43,568 bases of DNA. It comes from Pseudomonas sp. GM48. GTDB lineage: Bacteria; Pseudomonadota; Gammaproteobacteria; Pseudomonadales; Pseudomonadaceae. The stretch is taken from NCBI RefSeq assembly GCF_000282335.1, contig NZ_AKJM01000043.1:1-43568 (forward strand), written 5' to 3'. Below are positions 1-7,999 of the stretch, piece by piece; position 1 is the first letter of the stretch; each line of letters opens with the position of its first letter. Position numbers and translations under genes: made by a program. Below the pieces are notes generated by a model. The model was not told where the DNA came from. It did not search any database and saw nothing but the letters and a program-made list of their open reading frames with translations.

Positions 1-75
1 GCTCGCGAATGCGGTGTGTCAGGCGATGCAAATGTCGACTGATCAGACCTCTTCGCGAGCAAGCCCGCTCCAACA
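1..75. repeat. REPIN, truncated by the window edge
   Basis: The window opens inside a REP sequence (GCTCGCGAA) and the inverted partner lies at 51-75 (TTCGCGAGCAAGCCCGCTC). The same two halves recur intact at 7881-7970, 14286-14375 and 15752-15840. The first bases of the left half lie outside the window. Confidence 0.85.
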
Positions 76-237
76 TTTGCTCTGCGTCGCTGTTACTGAC
101 CTGTCTAGACAACCACTTCCGTCGAAACAAATGGATATAAAAGTCTGTTTGTCATTTTCAGTGCTGTATCCTGCCCAGGCTTTTTTTAAAGCGCGGATCT
201 ACCAGATCTATCAACAGACTTAGCGAGGAGCGCGACT

Positions 238-369
238 ATGCACGAGATTCCTAATCTCCCCTTCCCAAGCCTGCACGTACCTGAGCAGACGACCACGCAG
301 CAAGCCGGTGCCCAACAGCCCGAGCCGAAAGAAGCCACTGGCAGCCGCCAGGCTGACAGCGAAGACTGA
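238..369 (+). CDS. small hypothetical protein, 43 aa
   Basis: This short reading frame starts at an ATG with a strong Shine-Dalgarno (GAGGAG at 225-230, 7 nt upstream) and ends at TGA 367-369. The product is proline- and glutamine-rich, begins MHEIPNLPFPSLHVPEQ and has a charged, probably disordered tail. There is no membrane segment or recognisable domain. The good ribosome site, and the similarly small ORF after a strong hairpin just downstream, support a real gene. I do not recognise a function. Confidence 0.55.
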   Translation: MHEIPNLPFPSLHVPEQTTTQQAGAQQPEPKEATGSRQADSED

Positions 370-388
370 AACACCCGCCGTACAGACC

Positions 389-420
389 GTGTGGAAAGCG
401 CTAACATGCGCTTTCCACAC
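389..420 (+). terminator. perfect 13-bp hairpin between two small genes
   Basis: Positions 389-401 (GTGTGGAAAGCGC) pair perfectly with 408-420 around a six-base loop, TAACAT. No T-run follows, so this is either a weak terminator or attenuator, or an mRNA processing or stability element between the 43-aa and 65-aa genes. Confidence 0.5.
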
Positions 421-443
421 TGCCTGAAACGCGAGCCTGCACC

Positions 444-641
444 ATGACCGATGAACTCAGCGAAACCTTTGATGAAAAGCAGGCCAGCGTCCTGATCGGC
501 ACCGCCGAGAAAATGATCGAGATCTGGAATCGCCTCTCCCCCGAGAAACAAGCCGCATTGCTCGCCCGCTTCGGCACCCAGGAAAATGCACTGGCCGCCC
601 TGGTCACCACGCAGCTGGTCGCTCCCGTCAAACCTGAATGA
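444..641 (+). CDS. small hypothetical protein, 65 aa
   Basis: The product is a 65-residue acidic, mainly helical protein (MTDELSETFDEKQASVLIG...). It has no membrane segment or cysteines, and its spaced alanines and leucines suggest a compact helical hairpin. It follows the 43-aa gene on the same strand after a 13-bp hairpin. The Shine-Dalgarno is weak (CGAG about 10 nt upstream). I recognise no domain, so function is unknown. Codon use looks normal for the chromosome, which supports it being coding. Confidence 0.6.
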   Translation: MTDELSETFDEKQASVLIGTAEKMIEIWNRLSPEKQAALLARFGTQENALAALVTTQLVAPVKPE

Positions 642-740
642 CACCGACCGGCAAATAGTTTTACTTTTTCACGACCCGCGACCGTCCACACCGCTATCAT
701 AAGCAGCCTATCTATCCTGCTTTGCCGTGGACCTTTACCC

Positions 741-1940
741 ATGCCTGAAAACCAGCGCCCCCTGGCGGTCACGCTGCAAGTTGTTTCCATCGTCCTTTTC
801 ACCTTCATTGGCTACCTGAACATCGGCATCCCCCTTGCCGTATTGCCCGGTTACGTCCATAGCGACCTGGGCTTCGGCGCGGTGATCGCGGGCCTGGTGA
901 TCAGCGTGCAATACCTGGCCACCCTGCTCAGCCGGCCGTATGCCGGAAAAATCATCGACAACAAAGGCAGCAAGCTGGCGGTCATGTATGGCCTGGCCGG
1001 TTGCGGCTTGAGCGGGGTGTTCATGCTGATCTCCGCCGGGACCCAGAGCCTGCCGGCCGTGAGCCTGATCAGCCTGTTGATCGGCCGACTGGTACTCGGC
1101 AGCGCGGAAAGCCTGGTGGGCTCGGGCTCGATTGGCTGGGGCATCGGCCGGGTCGGCGCGGCGAATACCGCCAAAGTCATCTCGTGGAACGGTATCGCCA
1201 GCTACGGTGCGCTGGCCGTCGGCGCGCCCCTGGGCGTGTTGCTCGTCCATCAACTGGGCTTGTGGAGCATGGGGGTGAGCATTGTGCTGCTGGCGATCCT
1301 CGGCTTGCTGTTGGCCTGGCCAAAAACCGCCGCGCCAATCGTTGCCGGTGAGCGCCTGCCGTTCATGCACGTGCTCGGACGAGTTTTCCCCCATGGCTGT
1401 GGCCTGGCCCTGGGCTCCATCGGCTTCGGCACCATCGCCACTTTCATCACGCTGTATTACGCCACGCGACACTGGGACAACGCGGTGCTGTGCCTGAGCC
1501 TGTTCGGTGCCTGCTTCATCGGCGCGCGCTTGCTGTTCGGCAACCTGATCAACCGCCTCGGCGGCTTTCGTGTAGCGATTGCCTGCCTGTCAGTGGAAAC
1601 CCTGGGCTTGCTGTTGCTGTGGCTGGCACCGGATGCGCATTGGGCATTGGCGGGGGCGGCGCTGAGCGGCTTCGGCTTTTCGCTGGTGTTTCCGGCACTG
1701 GGCGTGGAGGCGGTCAATCTGGTCCCGGCCTCCAGCCGTGGCGCGGCAGTCGGCGCCTATTCGCTGTTCATCGACTTGTCGCTGGGGATCACCGGCCCGC
1801 TGGCCGGGGCGATTGCGGCCGGGTTCGGTTTTGCGTCGATCTTCCTGTTCGCCGCCTTCGCCGCGTTGAGCGGATTGATACTGAGCCTTTATTTGTACCG
1901 GCAGGCACCGAAGCAACGCGAAGCGCGGGACGCCCGTTAG
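741..1940 (+). CDS. MFS transporter, YhhS family
   Basis: This 399-aa polytopic inner-membrane protein has the roughly 12 hydrophobic segments of the major facilitator superfamily. From memory, the N-terminal stretch ([13 protein letters not shown]), the segment around [11 protein letters not shown] between helices 2 and 3, [20 protein letters not shown] in helix 5 and [14 protein letters not shown] in the C-half match E. coli YhhS closely. Members act as proton-driven drug or metabolite exporters; the substrate here is unknown. The stop overlaps the convergent arfB stop by 4 nt (TTAG), so transcription must end within or beyond the neighbour. Confidence 0.88.
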   Translation: MPENQRPLAVTLQVVSIVLFTFIGYLNIGIPLAVLPGYVHSDLGFGAVIAGLVISVQYLATLLSRPYAGKIIDNKGSKLAVMYGLAGCGLSGVFMLISAGTQSLPAVSLISLLIGRLVLGSAESLVGSGSIGWGIGRVGAANTAKVISWNGIASYGALAVGAPLGVLLVHQLGLWSMGVSIVLLAILGLLLAWPKTAAPIVAGERLPFMHVLGRVFPHGCGLALGSIGFGTIATFITLYYATRHWDNAVLCLSLFGACFIGARLLFGNLINRLGGFRVAIACLSVETLGLLLLWLAPDAHWALAGAALSGFGFSLVFPALGVEAVNLVPASSRGAAVGAYSLFIDLSLGITGPLAGAIAAGFGFASIFLFAAFAALSGLILSLYLYRQAPKQREARDAR

Positions 1941-2350
1941 AAATCGACCTTGCCGCGCCCGGCCTTGATGTTGCCACGCTTGCTCTTGGATTCGAGGCGC
2001 CGGGTCTTCGAGCCGAGGGTCGGCTTGGTCGGACGGCGCTTCTTCTCGACCTTGGTGGCACTCTGGATCAACTCGGTCAGCCGCAACAGCGCATCGGCGC
2101 GGTTCTGCTCCTGCGTGCGGTACTGCTGGGCCTTGATGATCAACACACCGTCGCTGGTGATGCGACTGTCGCGCAGCGCCAGCAGCCGTTCCTTGTAGAA
2201 CTCGGGCAAGGACGACGCCGGAATGTCGAAACGCAGATGCACGGCACTGGAGACCTTGTTGACGTTCTGCCCACCGGCGCCCTGAGCGCGAATGGCCGTC
2301 AACTCGATCTCGGCATCCGGCAGATGCACGTTGTTGGAAATGACCAGCAT
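1937..2350 (-). CDS. arfB: alternative ribosome-rescue factor ArfB (YaeJ)
   Basis: This 137-aa protein is a codon-independent peptidyl-tRNA hydrolase that frees ribosomes stalled on non-stop mRNA. The N-terminal catalytic domain holds the class-I release-factor motif [10 protein letters not shown], with GGQ at residues 26-28. The C-terminal tail (about 100-137) is rich in Lys and Arg ([15 protein letters not shown]), as expected for the segment that lies in the empty mRNA channel. Length and order match the family. There is no stop-codon-recognition domain, which separates it from RF1 and RF2. It converges on the MFS gene with a 4-nt overlap. Confidence 0.95.
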   Translation of the reverse strand: MLVISNNVHLPDAEIELTAIRAQGAGGQNVNKVSSAVHLRFDIPASSLPEFYKERLLALRDSRITSDGVLIIKAQQYRTQEQNRADALLRLTELIQSATKVEKKRRPTKPTLGSKTRRLESKSKRGNIKAGRGKVDF

Positions 2351-2510
2351 GGAAAAGCGTCCGGGTTCTTGAGCGTGCAGGATACCGCGAATGACGTCCT
2401 GAATTGCAGGTGGTCAACTGATACAGGCGAGTTTTTGAAATCCCCCCAGACTTTTCTTACAGCGTTTTCGGATTTACAAAATGGAAGTTGCCTTGTATCG
2501 AATTGCGACA

Positions 2511-2526
2511 CTAACCTAAGGGTTAG
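2511..2526. promoter_or_regulatory. inverted repeat in the promoter region of the 69-aa gene
   Basis: CTAACC (2511-2516) and GGTTAG (2521-2526) form a 6-bp inverted repeat around TAAG, 23 bp before the ATG. Possible promoter elements overlap it: TTGCGA at 2503-2508 and TAGAAT at 2524-2529, with a short 15-bp spacer. It could be an operator, but this rests on sequence only. Confidence 0.3.
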
Positions 2527-2548
2527 AATCAACGAATTAGGCTAGCAC

Positions 2549-2758
2549 ATGAATTTTGAAAATATCCGATACCACCTAGCGGTAACCTTACTGGTTTTAG
2601 GCTGCTCCGGATTGCCATCCGGACTAATCGTATATGGCATAAGAAAAATAATCCGCATAGATGAAAAATATCTAGACATCGCTTACCTGGCAACATACGC
2701 AATTATTGTTTTTTTTGGATTGGTTTTTTACATCCCAAGAATGCGCGGAAAAACTTAA
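2549..2758 (+). CDS. small two-helix membrane protein, candidate immunity protein
   Basis: The 69-aa product has two predicted transmembrane segments, about residues 10-31 (LAVTLLVLGCSGLPSGLIVYG) and 44-63 (LATYAIIVFFGLVFYIP), joined by a basic/acidic loop (RKIIRIDEKYLD). It is much more AT-rich than its neighbours. It converges on the DUF4225-like effector gene with only 22 bp between stops and sits at the edge of the same AT-rich island. Small membrane proteins are common as immunity partners of membrane-acting toxins, so that role is an inference; opposite orientation is unusual for a toxin-immunity pair. No family is recognised. Confidence 0.55.
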   Translation: MNFENIRYHLAVTLLVLGCSGLPSGLIVYGIRKIIRIDEKYLDIAYLATYAIIVFFGLVFYIPRMRGKT

Positions 2759-2780
2759 ATACCCACCCTCACAGCACCGC

Positions 2781-3476
2781 TCATTCATAGAAATAATTTT
2801 CTTCCGGAAGCATTATTTTAATTGTCAAAAAATCAACCAGCGCTTCGAAAGCCAACGCCAACTTCCCCGTTTGTCGGTAAGCTGCCTCATAGTTTATTGG
2901 ATCGCGCCGAAAAAGCTCCATCGCCCCAGGCTTGAGAACTTGCCTGGATATTCCGTAACCCGAAACAAACAAGTCCATAGAGTAATAGGCCATGTCCCCC
3001 GCATGGTCATCAAATAAAGTTCTGTAGATACGCCGTACAGGCCCGACCGTCACTGGAGTTCCCGGCCCATGATAGATGTTACTCAAACCTTCATAAATAT
3101 TATTCGCACCATGGCTGACCATAAGCCCCCCCGGAACCGCACCTAGCCCTCCTGAGCTTCCGATGACCGAAACACCTGTCCTGATCTGCATTACACCCGC
3201 CACAACCCCAATGCCGTTCTGAAGATAAAACTGAGCCTTCGACGACAATTCCTCGTATTCAGCTCTTAACTCTTGCACCCCCTGCCACGCATTGATAAGC
3301 CCTTCATCAACCGCCTGGATAACCTCATCTGCATAAGATGAAATTATCGAACCAAAGCGAAGTCGCGTAATGCCATCCGTAAAATGCGTCATGCCAATGC
3401 TGCATCCAACTGCAACCAGATCAGAAGCCGCTTTCGTCACATCATGAATATCGCAAGAATCCTCATCCACCCTCAT
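2781..3476 (-). CDS. DUF4225-like protein, candidate T6SS effector
   Basis: This 231-aa protein begins at an ATG (3474-3476) inside the last codons of the upstream hcp gene, overlapping it by 14 nt in the +1 frame. Residues about 85-130 form a glycine-rich hydrophobic stretch (GIGVVAGVMQIRTGVSVIG, then GGLGAVPGGLMVSHG). It is followed by a conserved-looking C-terminal part with NIYEG, GPVRRIYRTLF, MDLFVSGYG and LVDFLTIKIML. From memory this resembles DUF4225, which often accompanies T6SS genes in Pseudomonas. A toxic role, probably membrane-related, is inferred from the hcp linkage and the hydrophobic region. GTG at 3470 is an alternative start. Confidence 0.65.
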   Translation of the reverse strand: MRVDEDSCDIHDVTKAASDLVAVGCSIGMTHFTDGITRLRFGSIISSYADEVIQAVDEGLINAWQGVQELRAEYEELSSKAQFYLQNGIGVVAGVMQIRTGVSVIGSSGGLGAVPGGLMVSHGANNIYEGLSNIYHGPGTPVTVGPVRRIYRTLFDDHAGDMAYYSMDLFVSGYGISRQVLKPGAMELFRRDPINYEAAYRQTGKLALAFEALVDFLTIKIMLPEENYFYE

Positions 3477-3963
3477 TCCCCCAGGAGCAATAGGCACTTG
3501 TAGCTCCCGGTATGTGTGCCCACGCGATATCTCGATAACGAATGGACACAGATTCCTGCGGCTCTGCATCGTTCATACGAATAGCGTGAGGGACTTGCTG
3601 GCTGATATGCGCAATACGTGCACCTGTAAGGTGTATTGAATAATATCGCTCAAGCCCACCAGTCGAGGCAGTACGGTAGAGGTTAAGAATGCACTCCACC
3701 TCCTCACACTCATGCAGTGCGATTGCCAACAATGGTGATGATTTATCAATGCTCTTGGTAATCACAATGGGCATGTGTTTACCGCGACCACCTGCAATGC
3801 TGCCGTCATTGCCTGTCACCATATCGTGCGAATAAGCCAGCACCATGATTTCGTCCTGATGACCGGCCTGGCATTTGTTACCGATAGAACTATAGCCAGA
3901 ACAACCAGCGGAAATCAGACCTTGTCGTTTGCCGGTAATACTCATGTAGCTATGACTCGCCAT
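3463..3963 (-). CDS. hcp: Hcp-family T6SS tube protein (TssD), orphan
   Basis: The product is 166 aa. Its N-terminus, MASHSYMSITGKRQGLISAG, followed by CSGYSSIGN, CQAGHQDEIMVLAYSH, MPIVITKSIDKSSPLL and later VSIRYRDIAWAH, is characteristic of the Hcp subfamily that carries effectors. Hcp hexamers stack into the secreted T6SS tube and can chaperone small effectors in their lumen. The ATG at 3961-3963 follows a good Shine-Dalgarno (AAGGAG). No other T6SS structural genes are in the window, so this is an orphan copy paired with the overlapping DUF4225-like gene. Longer in-frame extension upstream to 4395 runs through the aroP terminator and is not coding. Confidence 0.88.
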   Translation of the reverse strand: MASHSYMSITGKRQGLISAGCSGYSSIGNKCQAGHQDEIMVLAYSHDMVTGNDGSIAGGRGKHMPIVITKSIDKSSPLLAIALHECEEVECILNLYRTASTGGLERYYSIHLTGARIAHISQQVPHAIRMNDAEPQESVSIRYRDIAWAHIPGATSAYCSWGNEGG

Positions 3964-4153
3964 AAGCGCTACTCCTTGTTGTGTTCGGAGCGTCAAACTA
4001 TGGCAAAAAAACACTAACCCGCGTGTAGGCTGTTTCTGATTCAACGAGGATTGGCCTCCGCCTTTAAAAATTTCCGAAACTGCTGTAGTGAATAGCGACC
4101 GCCTATGTAGGAACAAGACATCAGTACAATCGAAAAGCCAGCCAATCAAGCAC

Positions 4154-4179
4154 AAAAAACCCGGCACATGGCCGGGTTT
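4154..4179 (-). terminator. rho-independent terminator of the aroP-like gene
   Basis: AAACCCGGC (4157-4165) pairs with GCCGGGTTT (4171-4179) around ACATG. On the minus strand the stem ends in a run of six T. It lies about 20 bp beyond the permease stop codon. Confidence 0.85.
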
Positions 4180-4199
4180 GTTGTTTCTGCGCTCTGCGT

Positions 4200-5621
4200 T
4201 TACTTCACCGAAGAGCCGGCAACCTGCAACGCATATTGCGCACTGCGCTTGTTCTTGATGCCGTAGCAGACCCACATGAACACGAGCCATACCGGAATCG
4301 CGTACACCGACGTCTGGATCCCCGGAATCAACAGCATCACACCAAGGATGAACACCACGAACACCAGACAGATGTAGTTGCCGTACGGGTACCACAGGGC
4401 CTTGAACAGCGGTGTCTGTTTGGTTTTGTTCATGTGCTGGCGGAACTTGAAGTGCGAGTAGCTGATCATCGCCCAGTTGATCACCAGGGTAGCAACAACC
4501 AGCGACATCAGCAGTTCCAGCGCGTTTTTCGGGATCAGGTAGTTCAGCAGTACCGCGATCAGCGTCACGGCAGCCGAAGCCAGGATCGAACGCACCGGCA
4601 CGCCGCGCTTGTCGATCTTCGCCAGACCTTTCGGCGCGTCACCCTGCTCGGCCATGCCCAGTAGCATACGGCTGTTGCAGTAGGTGCCGCTGTTGTACAC
4701 CGACAACGCCGCGGTCAGGACCACGAAGTTGAGGATGTGCGCGGCGGTGTTACTGCCCAGCATCGAGAACACTTGCACGAACGGGCTGCCGCTGTAGGAA
4801 TCACCGGAAGCGTTCAGGGTGGTCAGCAAGCTGTCCCACGGGGTCAACGACAGCAGGATGACCAGGGCGCCGATGTAGAAAATCAGGATCCGGTAGATCA
4901 CCTGGTTGATGGCTTTCGGGATCACGGTTTTCGGCTTGTCTGCTTCGGCAGCGGTGAAACCGAGCATTTCCAGACCACCGAAGGAAAACATGATGAACGC
5001 CATGGCCATCACCAGACCACTGACACCGTTCGGGAAGAAGCCGCCGTGGGACCACAGGTTACTGACCGCCGCTTGCGGGCCGCCATTACCGCTGACCAGC
5101 AGGTAGCTGCCCAGGGCAATCATGCCGACGATCGCCACGACCTTGATGATCGCAAACCAGAACTCGGCCTCGCCAAAGACTTTGACGTTGGCCAGGTTAA
5201 TAGCGTTGATCAGTACAAAAAAAGCCGCCGCGGAGGCCCAGGTCGGGATATCCGGAGCCCAGTAGTGGATGTATTTGCCGACCGCAGTCAGTTCCGACAT
5301 GCCCACCAGAATGTACAGGATCCAGCAGTTCCAGCCCGACAGGAAACCGGCGAAGCCGCCCCAGTACTTGTGCGCGAAGTGGCTGAAGGAGCCGGCCACC
5401 GGATCTTCGACGATCATTTCGCCCAGTTGGCGCATGATCATGAAAGCGATGAAGCCGCAGATGGCGTAGCCAAGGATCATCGACGGACCGGCGGATTTCA
5501 GTACCCCGGCCGAGCCGAGAAACAAACCGGTACCGATCGCGCCACCGAGGGCAATCAGTTGAATATGACGATTTTTCAGGCCGCGTTTCAGCTCGCCTGA
5601 ATGCGAGTTTTGTCCACTCAT
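4200..5621 (-). CDS. aroP: aromatic amino-acid permease, AroP/PheP family (APC)
   Basis: This 473-aa, roughly 12-helix inner-membrane symporter matches AroP/PheP throughout: LKRGLKNRHIQLIALGGAIG with TGLFLGSAG in helix 1, MRQLGEM, DPVAGSFSHFAHKYWG, LTAVGKYI, INAINLANVKVFGEAEFWFA and ALSVYNSGTYCNSRM. It should import Phe, Tyr or Trp with protons; which one cannot be read here, and several paralogues usually occur in Pseudomonas. The ATG at 5619-5621 (MSGQNSHSGELKRG) fits the family start; an upstream in-frame TTG at 5639 is less likely. A terminator follows the stop. No TyrR/PhhR-type site was recognised upstream. Confidence 0.88.
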   Translation of the reverse strand: MSGQNSHSGELKRGLKNRHIQLIALGGAIGTGLFLGSAGVLKSAGPSMILGYAICGFIAFMIMRQLGEMIVEDPVAGSFSHFAHKYWGGFAGFLSGWNCWILYILVGMSELTAVGKYIHYWAPDIPTWASAAAFFVLINAINLANVKVFGEAEFWFAIIKVVAIVGMIALGSYLLVSGNGGPQAAVSNLWSHGGFFPNGVSGLVMAMAFIMFSFGGLEMLGFTAAEADKPKTVIPKAINQVIYRILIFYIGALVILLSLTPWDSLLTTLNASGDSYSGSPFVQVFSMLGSNTAAHILNFVVLTAALSVYNSGTYCNSRMLLGMAEQGDAPKGLAKIDKRGVPVRSILASAAVTLIAVLLNYLIPKNALELLMSLVVATLVINWAMISYSHFKFRQHMNKTKQTPLFKALWYPYGNYICLVFVVFILGVMLLIPGIQTSVYAIPVWLVFMWVCYGIKNKRSAQYALQVAGSSVK

Positions 5622-6172
5622 GAAAAGGGTCTCACGCAAGGTTTGATGATGTTCAGTCGACGTAGCTGCTTGGAAATGACGTTAAGCAGCGCCGATCAAA
5701 CCCCAGCGCAAGCACCAGGAGTTCAGCGTATTTACAACGGTCATGCGTCACCTGTTTGTTTTTATCTGTGACGAAATCGAACCCGACACGCTCGTGACGC
5801 GACGGAGTGAACAAGGCGGATAGCCTTGAGGTTTGCGCAGATGCGCAGGAGGTCACAGGTAAAACGCGGCGCATTGTACACCCGTAACCCCCTGCTGCCA
5901 GACCCGCTGGACAAGCGTGTCTATGGCCGGGATTGCCTGTGTCCGCCCCGAGGGGCTCGGGCGGCTGCAAAAAATGGGTCAGATCCTTGCGGATCATTGA
6001 CGGGAAAGGCAGGAAAACCGCCTCTCACAGAGCGATGGAATCGGATTGCGGCGTTCATTGCGCCTCCTTTTTGTTATGCACATGCACGACAGGCATGGCG
6101 CGCATAACACCCTGCATGGAGCGGTGAAACAAGCGGGCCAGAGCGCGGGAAGAAGGACACAAGGCAATAGCG

Positions 6173-6190
6173 CGTAAGAATTTTCTTACG
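6173..6190. promoter_or_regulatory. near-perfect palindrome, operator-like
   Basis: CGTAAGAA (6173-6180) and TTCTTACG (6183-6190) are exact reverse complements around TT. No gene begins nearby on either strand: aroP starts 550 bp to the left and rluB ends 294 bp to the right. It may be an orphan binding site or part of an unrecognised small RNA. Confidence 0.35.
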
Positions 6191-6300
6191 ACACTCGAGA
6201 AATGGCGATTTCACGGGGTTAACCCGTGGATTTCGTCAGGTTTTCTTTACAAGGCGTAACATCGGGTTTCCAACCGGGAGAGTGTGGTGTTGCCGCTGAC

Positions 6301-6388
6301 GCCTTCGCGAGCAAGCCCGCTCCCACAATGGATCGCATTTCGACCAAACAACTCCGCCCCCTGTGGGAGCGGGCTTGCTCGCGAAGGC
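6301..6388. repeat. REP pair, inside-out orientation
   Basis: The left arm (6301-6327) reads TTCGCGAGCAAGCCCGCTC followed by CCACA; the right arm (6362-6388) is its inverse, starting TGTGGGAGCGGG. The TGTGGG ends face each other across about 34 bp, the reverse of the arrangement at 7881-7970. Confidence 0.9.
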
Positions 6389-6422
6389 GCCCTCAAAAAC
6401 ACTACCGGACTAAAACCAGACC

Positions 6423-6455
6423 AAAAAAAACGCCAACCCGAAGGCTGGCGTTTTT
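6423..6455 (-). terminator. rluB terminator, possibly bidirectional
   Basis: AAAAACGCCA at 6426-6435 pairs with TGGCGTTTTT at 6446-6455, with one mismatch and a CC/GG extension around the tetraloop CGAA. Minus-strand transcripts end in eight T; plus-strand transcripts would end in five. It lies just past the rluB stop. Confidence 0.88.
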
Positions 6456-6483
6456 AACTTGTCGCTTGCAGCTTATCGCTGCC

Positions 6484-7704
6484 TCACTCCGGCTTGCGAC
6501 GACCAAAGCCCGGACGCTGGCCGGAACCGGCCGGTGCGCCACGGCGCTTGCCCGATGGCGTGTCACCGTCGACCAGTTTGATCCCCGGACGCTTCGGCGC
6601 CGGCTTGGCCGGACGCTTGGTGTCGGCCGGGCGATCAGCTACCGGCGTACCACGGCCTTCGCCACGCTCGGTACGGCCGTTGGCCGGACGTGGCGTGCGT
6701 GGACCGCGCTCACCGTCCTGACGCGCAGCAGGCTTGCGACCTGGACGCTCGCCTTCGATCTGCGGCTCGCGGCTTGCACGTGGAGCAACAGGAGCGGCAG
6801 GAGCCCCGGCGGCTGGACGCAGGGTACGCACGCGCTCGGTCTTGGCCATCGGACGCGACGACTTGCGCTGCATCCGATCGAGCTTGTCTTTGCTCTTGGC
6901 ATTCATTTGCGGCATCGCGACCGGCGTCAGGCCGACTTCAGCACTGAGAATGTCGACTTCGTACTGGCTCATTTCGCGCCAGCGGCCCATCGGCAGGTCG
7001 GAGTTGAGGAACACCGGACCGAAACGCACGCGCTTCAGACGGCTGACCACCAGGCCCTGGGATTCCCACAGGCGACGAACTTCACGGTTACGACCTTCCA
7101 TTACCACGCAGTGGTACCAGTGGTTGAAACCTTCACCACCCGGCGCCTGCTTGATATCGGTGAACTTGGCCGGGCCGTCTTCGAGGACGACGCCGGCTTT
7201 CAGACGCTCGATCATCTCGTCGTCAACTTCGCCACGCACACGTACCGCGTATTCGCGGTCCATTTCGTAGGAAGGGTGCATCAGGCGGTTGGCCAGCTCA
7301 CCGTCGGTGGTGAACATCAGCAGACCGGTGGTGTTGATGTCCAGGCGACCAATGTTGATCCAGCGACCTTCTTTCGGACGCGGCATCTTGTCGAACACGG
7401 TCGGGCGGCCTTCCGGATCGACACGGGTGCAGATTTCACCGTCGGGCTTGTTGTACATGATCACGCGGCGCACCGACTCGGCGGCCTCTTCACGCTTGAT
7501 CACCTTGCCATCGATGGTGATGGCGTCGTGCATGTCGACACGCTGGCCAAGGGTGGCGTCTTTGCCGTTGACCTTGATGCGGCCGTGGCTGATCCAGGCT
7601 TCCACGTCACGGCGCGAGCCGACGCCGATACGGGCGAGGACTTTCTGCAGTTTTTCGCCTGCTGGGCCGATTGGCTGGTCGTCTTGCTGGTCTTTGATAC
7701 TCAT
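6484..7704 (-). CDS. rluB: 23S rRNA pseudouridine(2605) synthase RluB
   Basis: This 406-aa enzyme isomerises U2605 of 23S rRNA. An S4 RNA-binding domain (about 17-64, EKLQKVLARIGVGSRR, GRIKVNGK) precedes the RsuA-type synthase domain (80-260), with catalytic Asp122 in GRLDINTTGLL and the family motifs MYNKPDGE and GRNREVRRLWE. From about 280 on it carries a disordered basic tail rich in Arg, Pro, Gly and Ala (KRPAKPAPKRPG), longer than in E. coli, probably for RNA contact. The ATG follows GGGAGGTG. It is the last gene of the minus-strand cluster, 295 bp after scpB with a REPIN in between, and ends at a strong terminator. Confidence 0.95.
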   Translation of the reverse strand: MSIKDQQDDQPIGPAGEKLQKVLARIGVGSRRDVEAWISHGRIKVNGKDATLGQRVDMHDAITIDGKVIKREEAAESVRRVIMYNKPDGEICTRVDPEGRPTVFDKMPRPKEGRWINIGRLDINTTGLLMFTTDGELANRLMHPSYEMDREYAVRVRGEVDDEMIERLKAGVVLEDGPAKFTDIKQAPGGEGFNHWYHCVVMEGRNREVRRLWESQGLVVSRLKRVRFGPVFLNSDLPMGRWREMSQYEVDILSAEVGLTPVAMPQMNAKSKDKLDRMQRKSSRPMAKTERVRTLRPAAGAPAAPVAPRASREPQIEGERPGRKPAARQDGERGPRTPRPANGRTERGEGRGTPVADRPADTKRPAKPAPKRPGIKLVDGDTPSGKRRGAPAGSGQRPGFGRRKPE

Positions 7705-7880
7705 CTGGGCACCTCCCGGTGTGGTCTGAAATCTGGGTACTTTGGCGAAGGGATCGCCGAAGGGTCGCGAATCATACGCGCATGCGGGCGATTGCGCATC
7801 AGAGACTAGCTGATCAAGGCAAGGTTATTGGTTTTTCCGCCGACCGGTGGTGCGAGGCTTTGCCTTGAACACAATGCCCC

Positions 7881-7970
7881 TGTGGGAGCGGGCTTGCTCG
7901 CGAAGGCGTCAGGTCAGCCAACAAAGATGTCGCCTGACACGCCCTCTTCGCGAGCAAGCCCGCTCCCACA
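7881..7970. repeat. REPIN, standard orientation
   Basis: TGTGGGAGCGGGCTTGCTCG at 7881-7900 and its inverse at 7946-7970 face outward. The inner arms are also partly complementary (GCGTCAGG and CCTGACACGC), so the whole element can fold into one long hairpin. It lies between scpB and rluB and may affect the stability of their transcript. Confidence 0.92.
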
Positions 7971-7999
7971 GTGAATCTCCTTTGTTCATAAGAATCGTA

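Larger units (their letters stand above)
5622..6422. other. non-coding gap between aroP and rluB
   Basis: Reading frames here are short, rich in Arg and Cys and resemble no protein family, so I call no gene. The gap holds a near-perfect GC hairpin at about 5942-5961 (CCGCCCCGAG opposite CTCGGGCGG), an inverted pair GTTATGC/GCATAAC at 6073-6079 and 6102-6108, the 18-bp palindrome at 6173-6190 and a REP pair at 6301-6388. The aroP promoter must lie at its left end. Confidence 0.6.

Noticed and set aside
102..111. TGTCTAGACA palindrome as an operator
   Set aside because: A 10-bp palindrome upstream of a tiny gene is too weak alone to call.
3463..3476. hcp interrupted by a simple frameshift (pseudogene)
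   Set aside because: Hcp is full length with a normal end, and the next gene has its own ATG, so a coupled pair is simpler; a fusion is kept only as a finding.
5653..6107. Short frames in the aroP-rluB gap
   Set aside because: They are Arg/Cys-rich, overlap each other and have no ribosome site or family.
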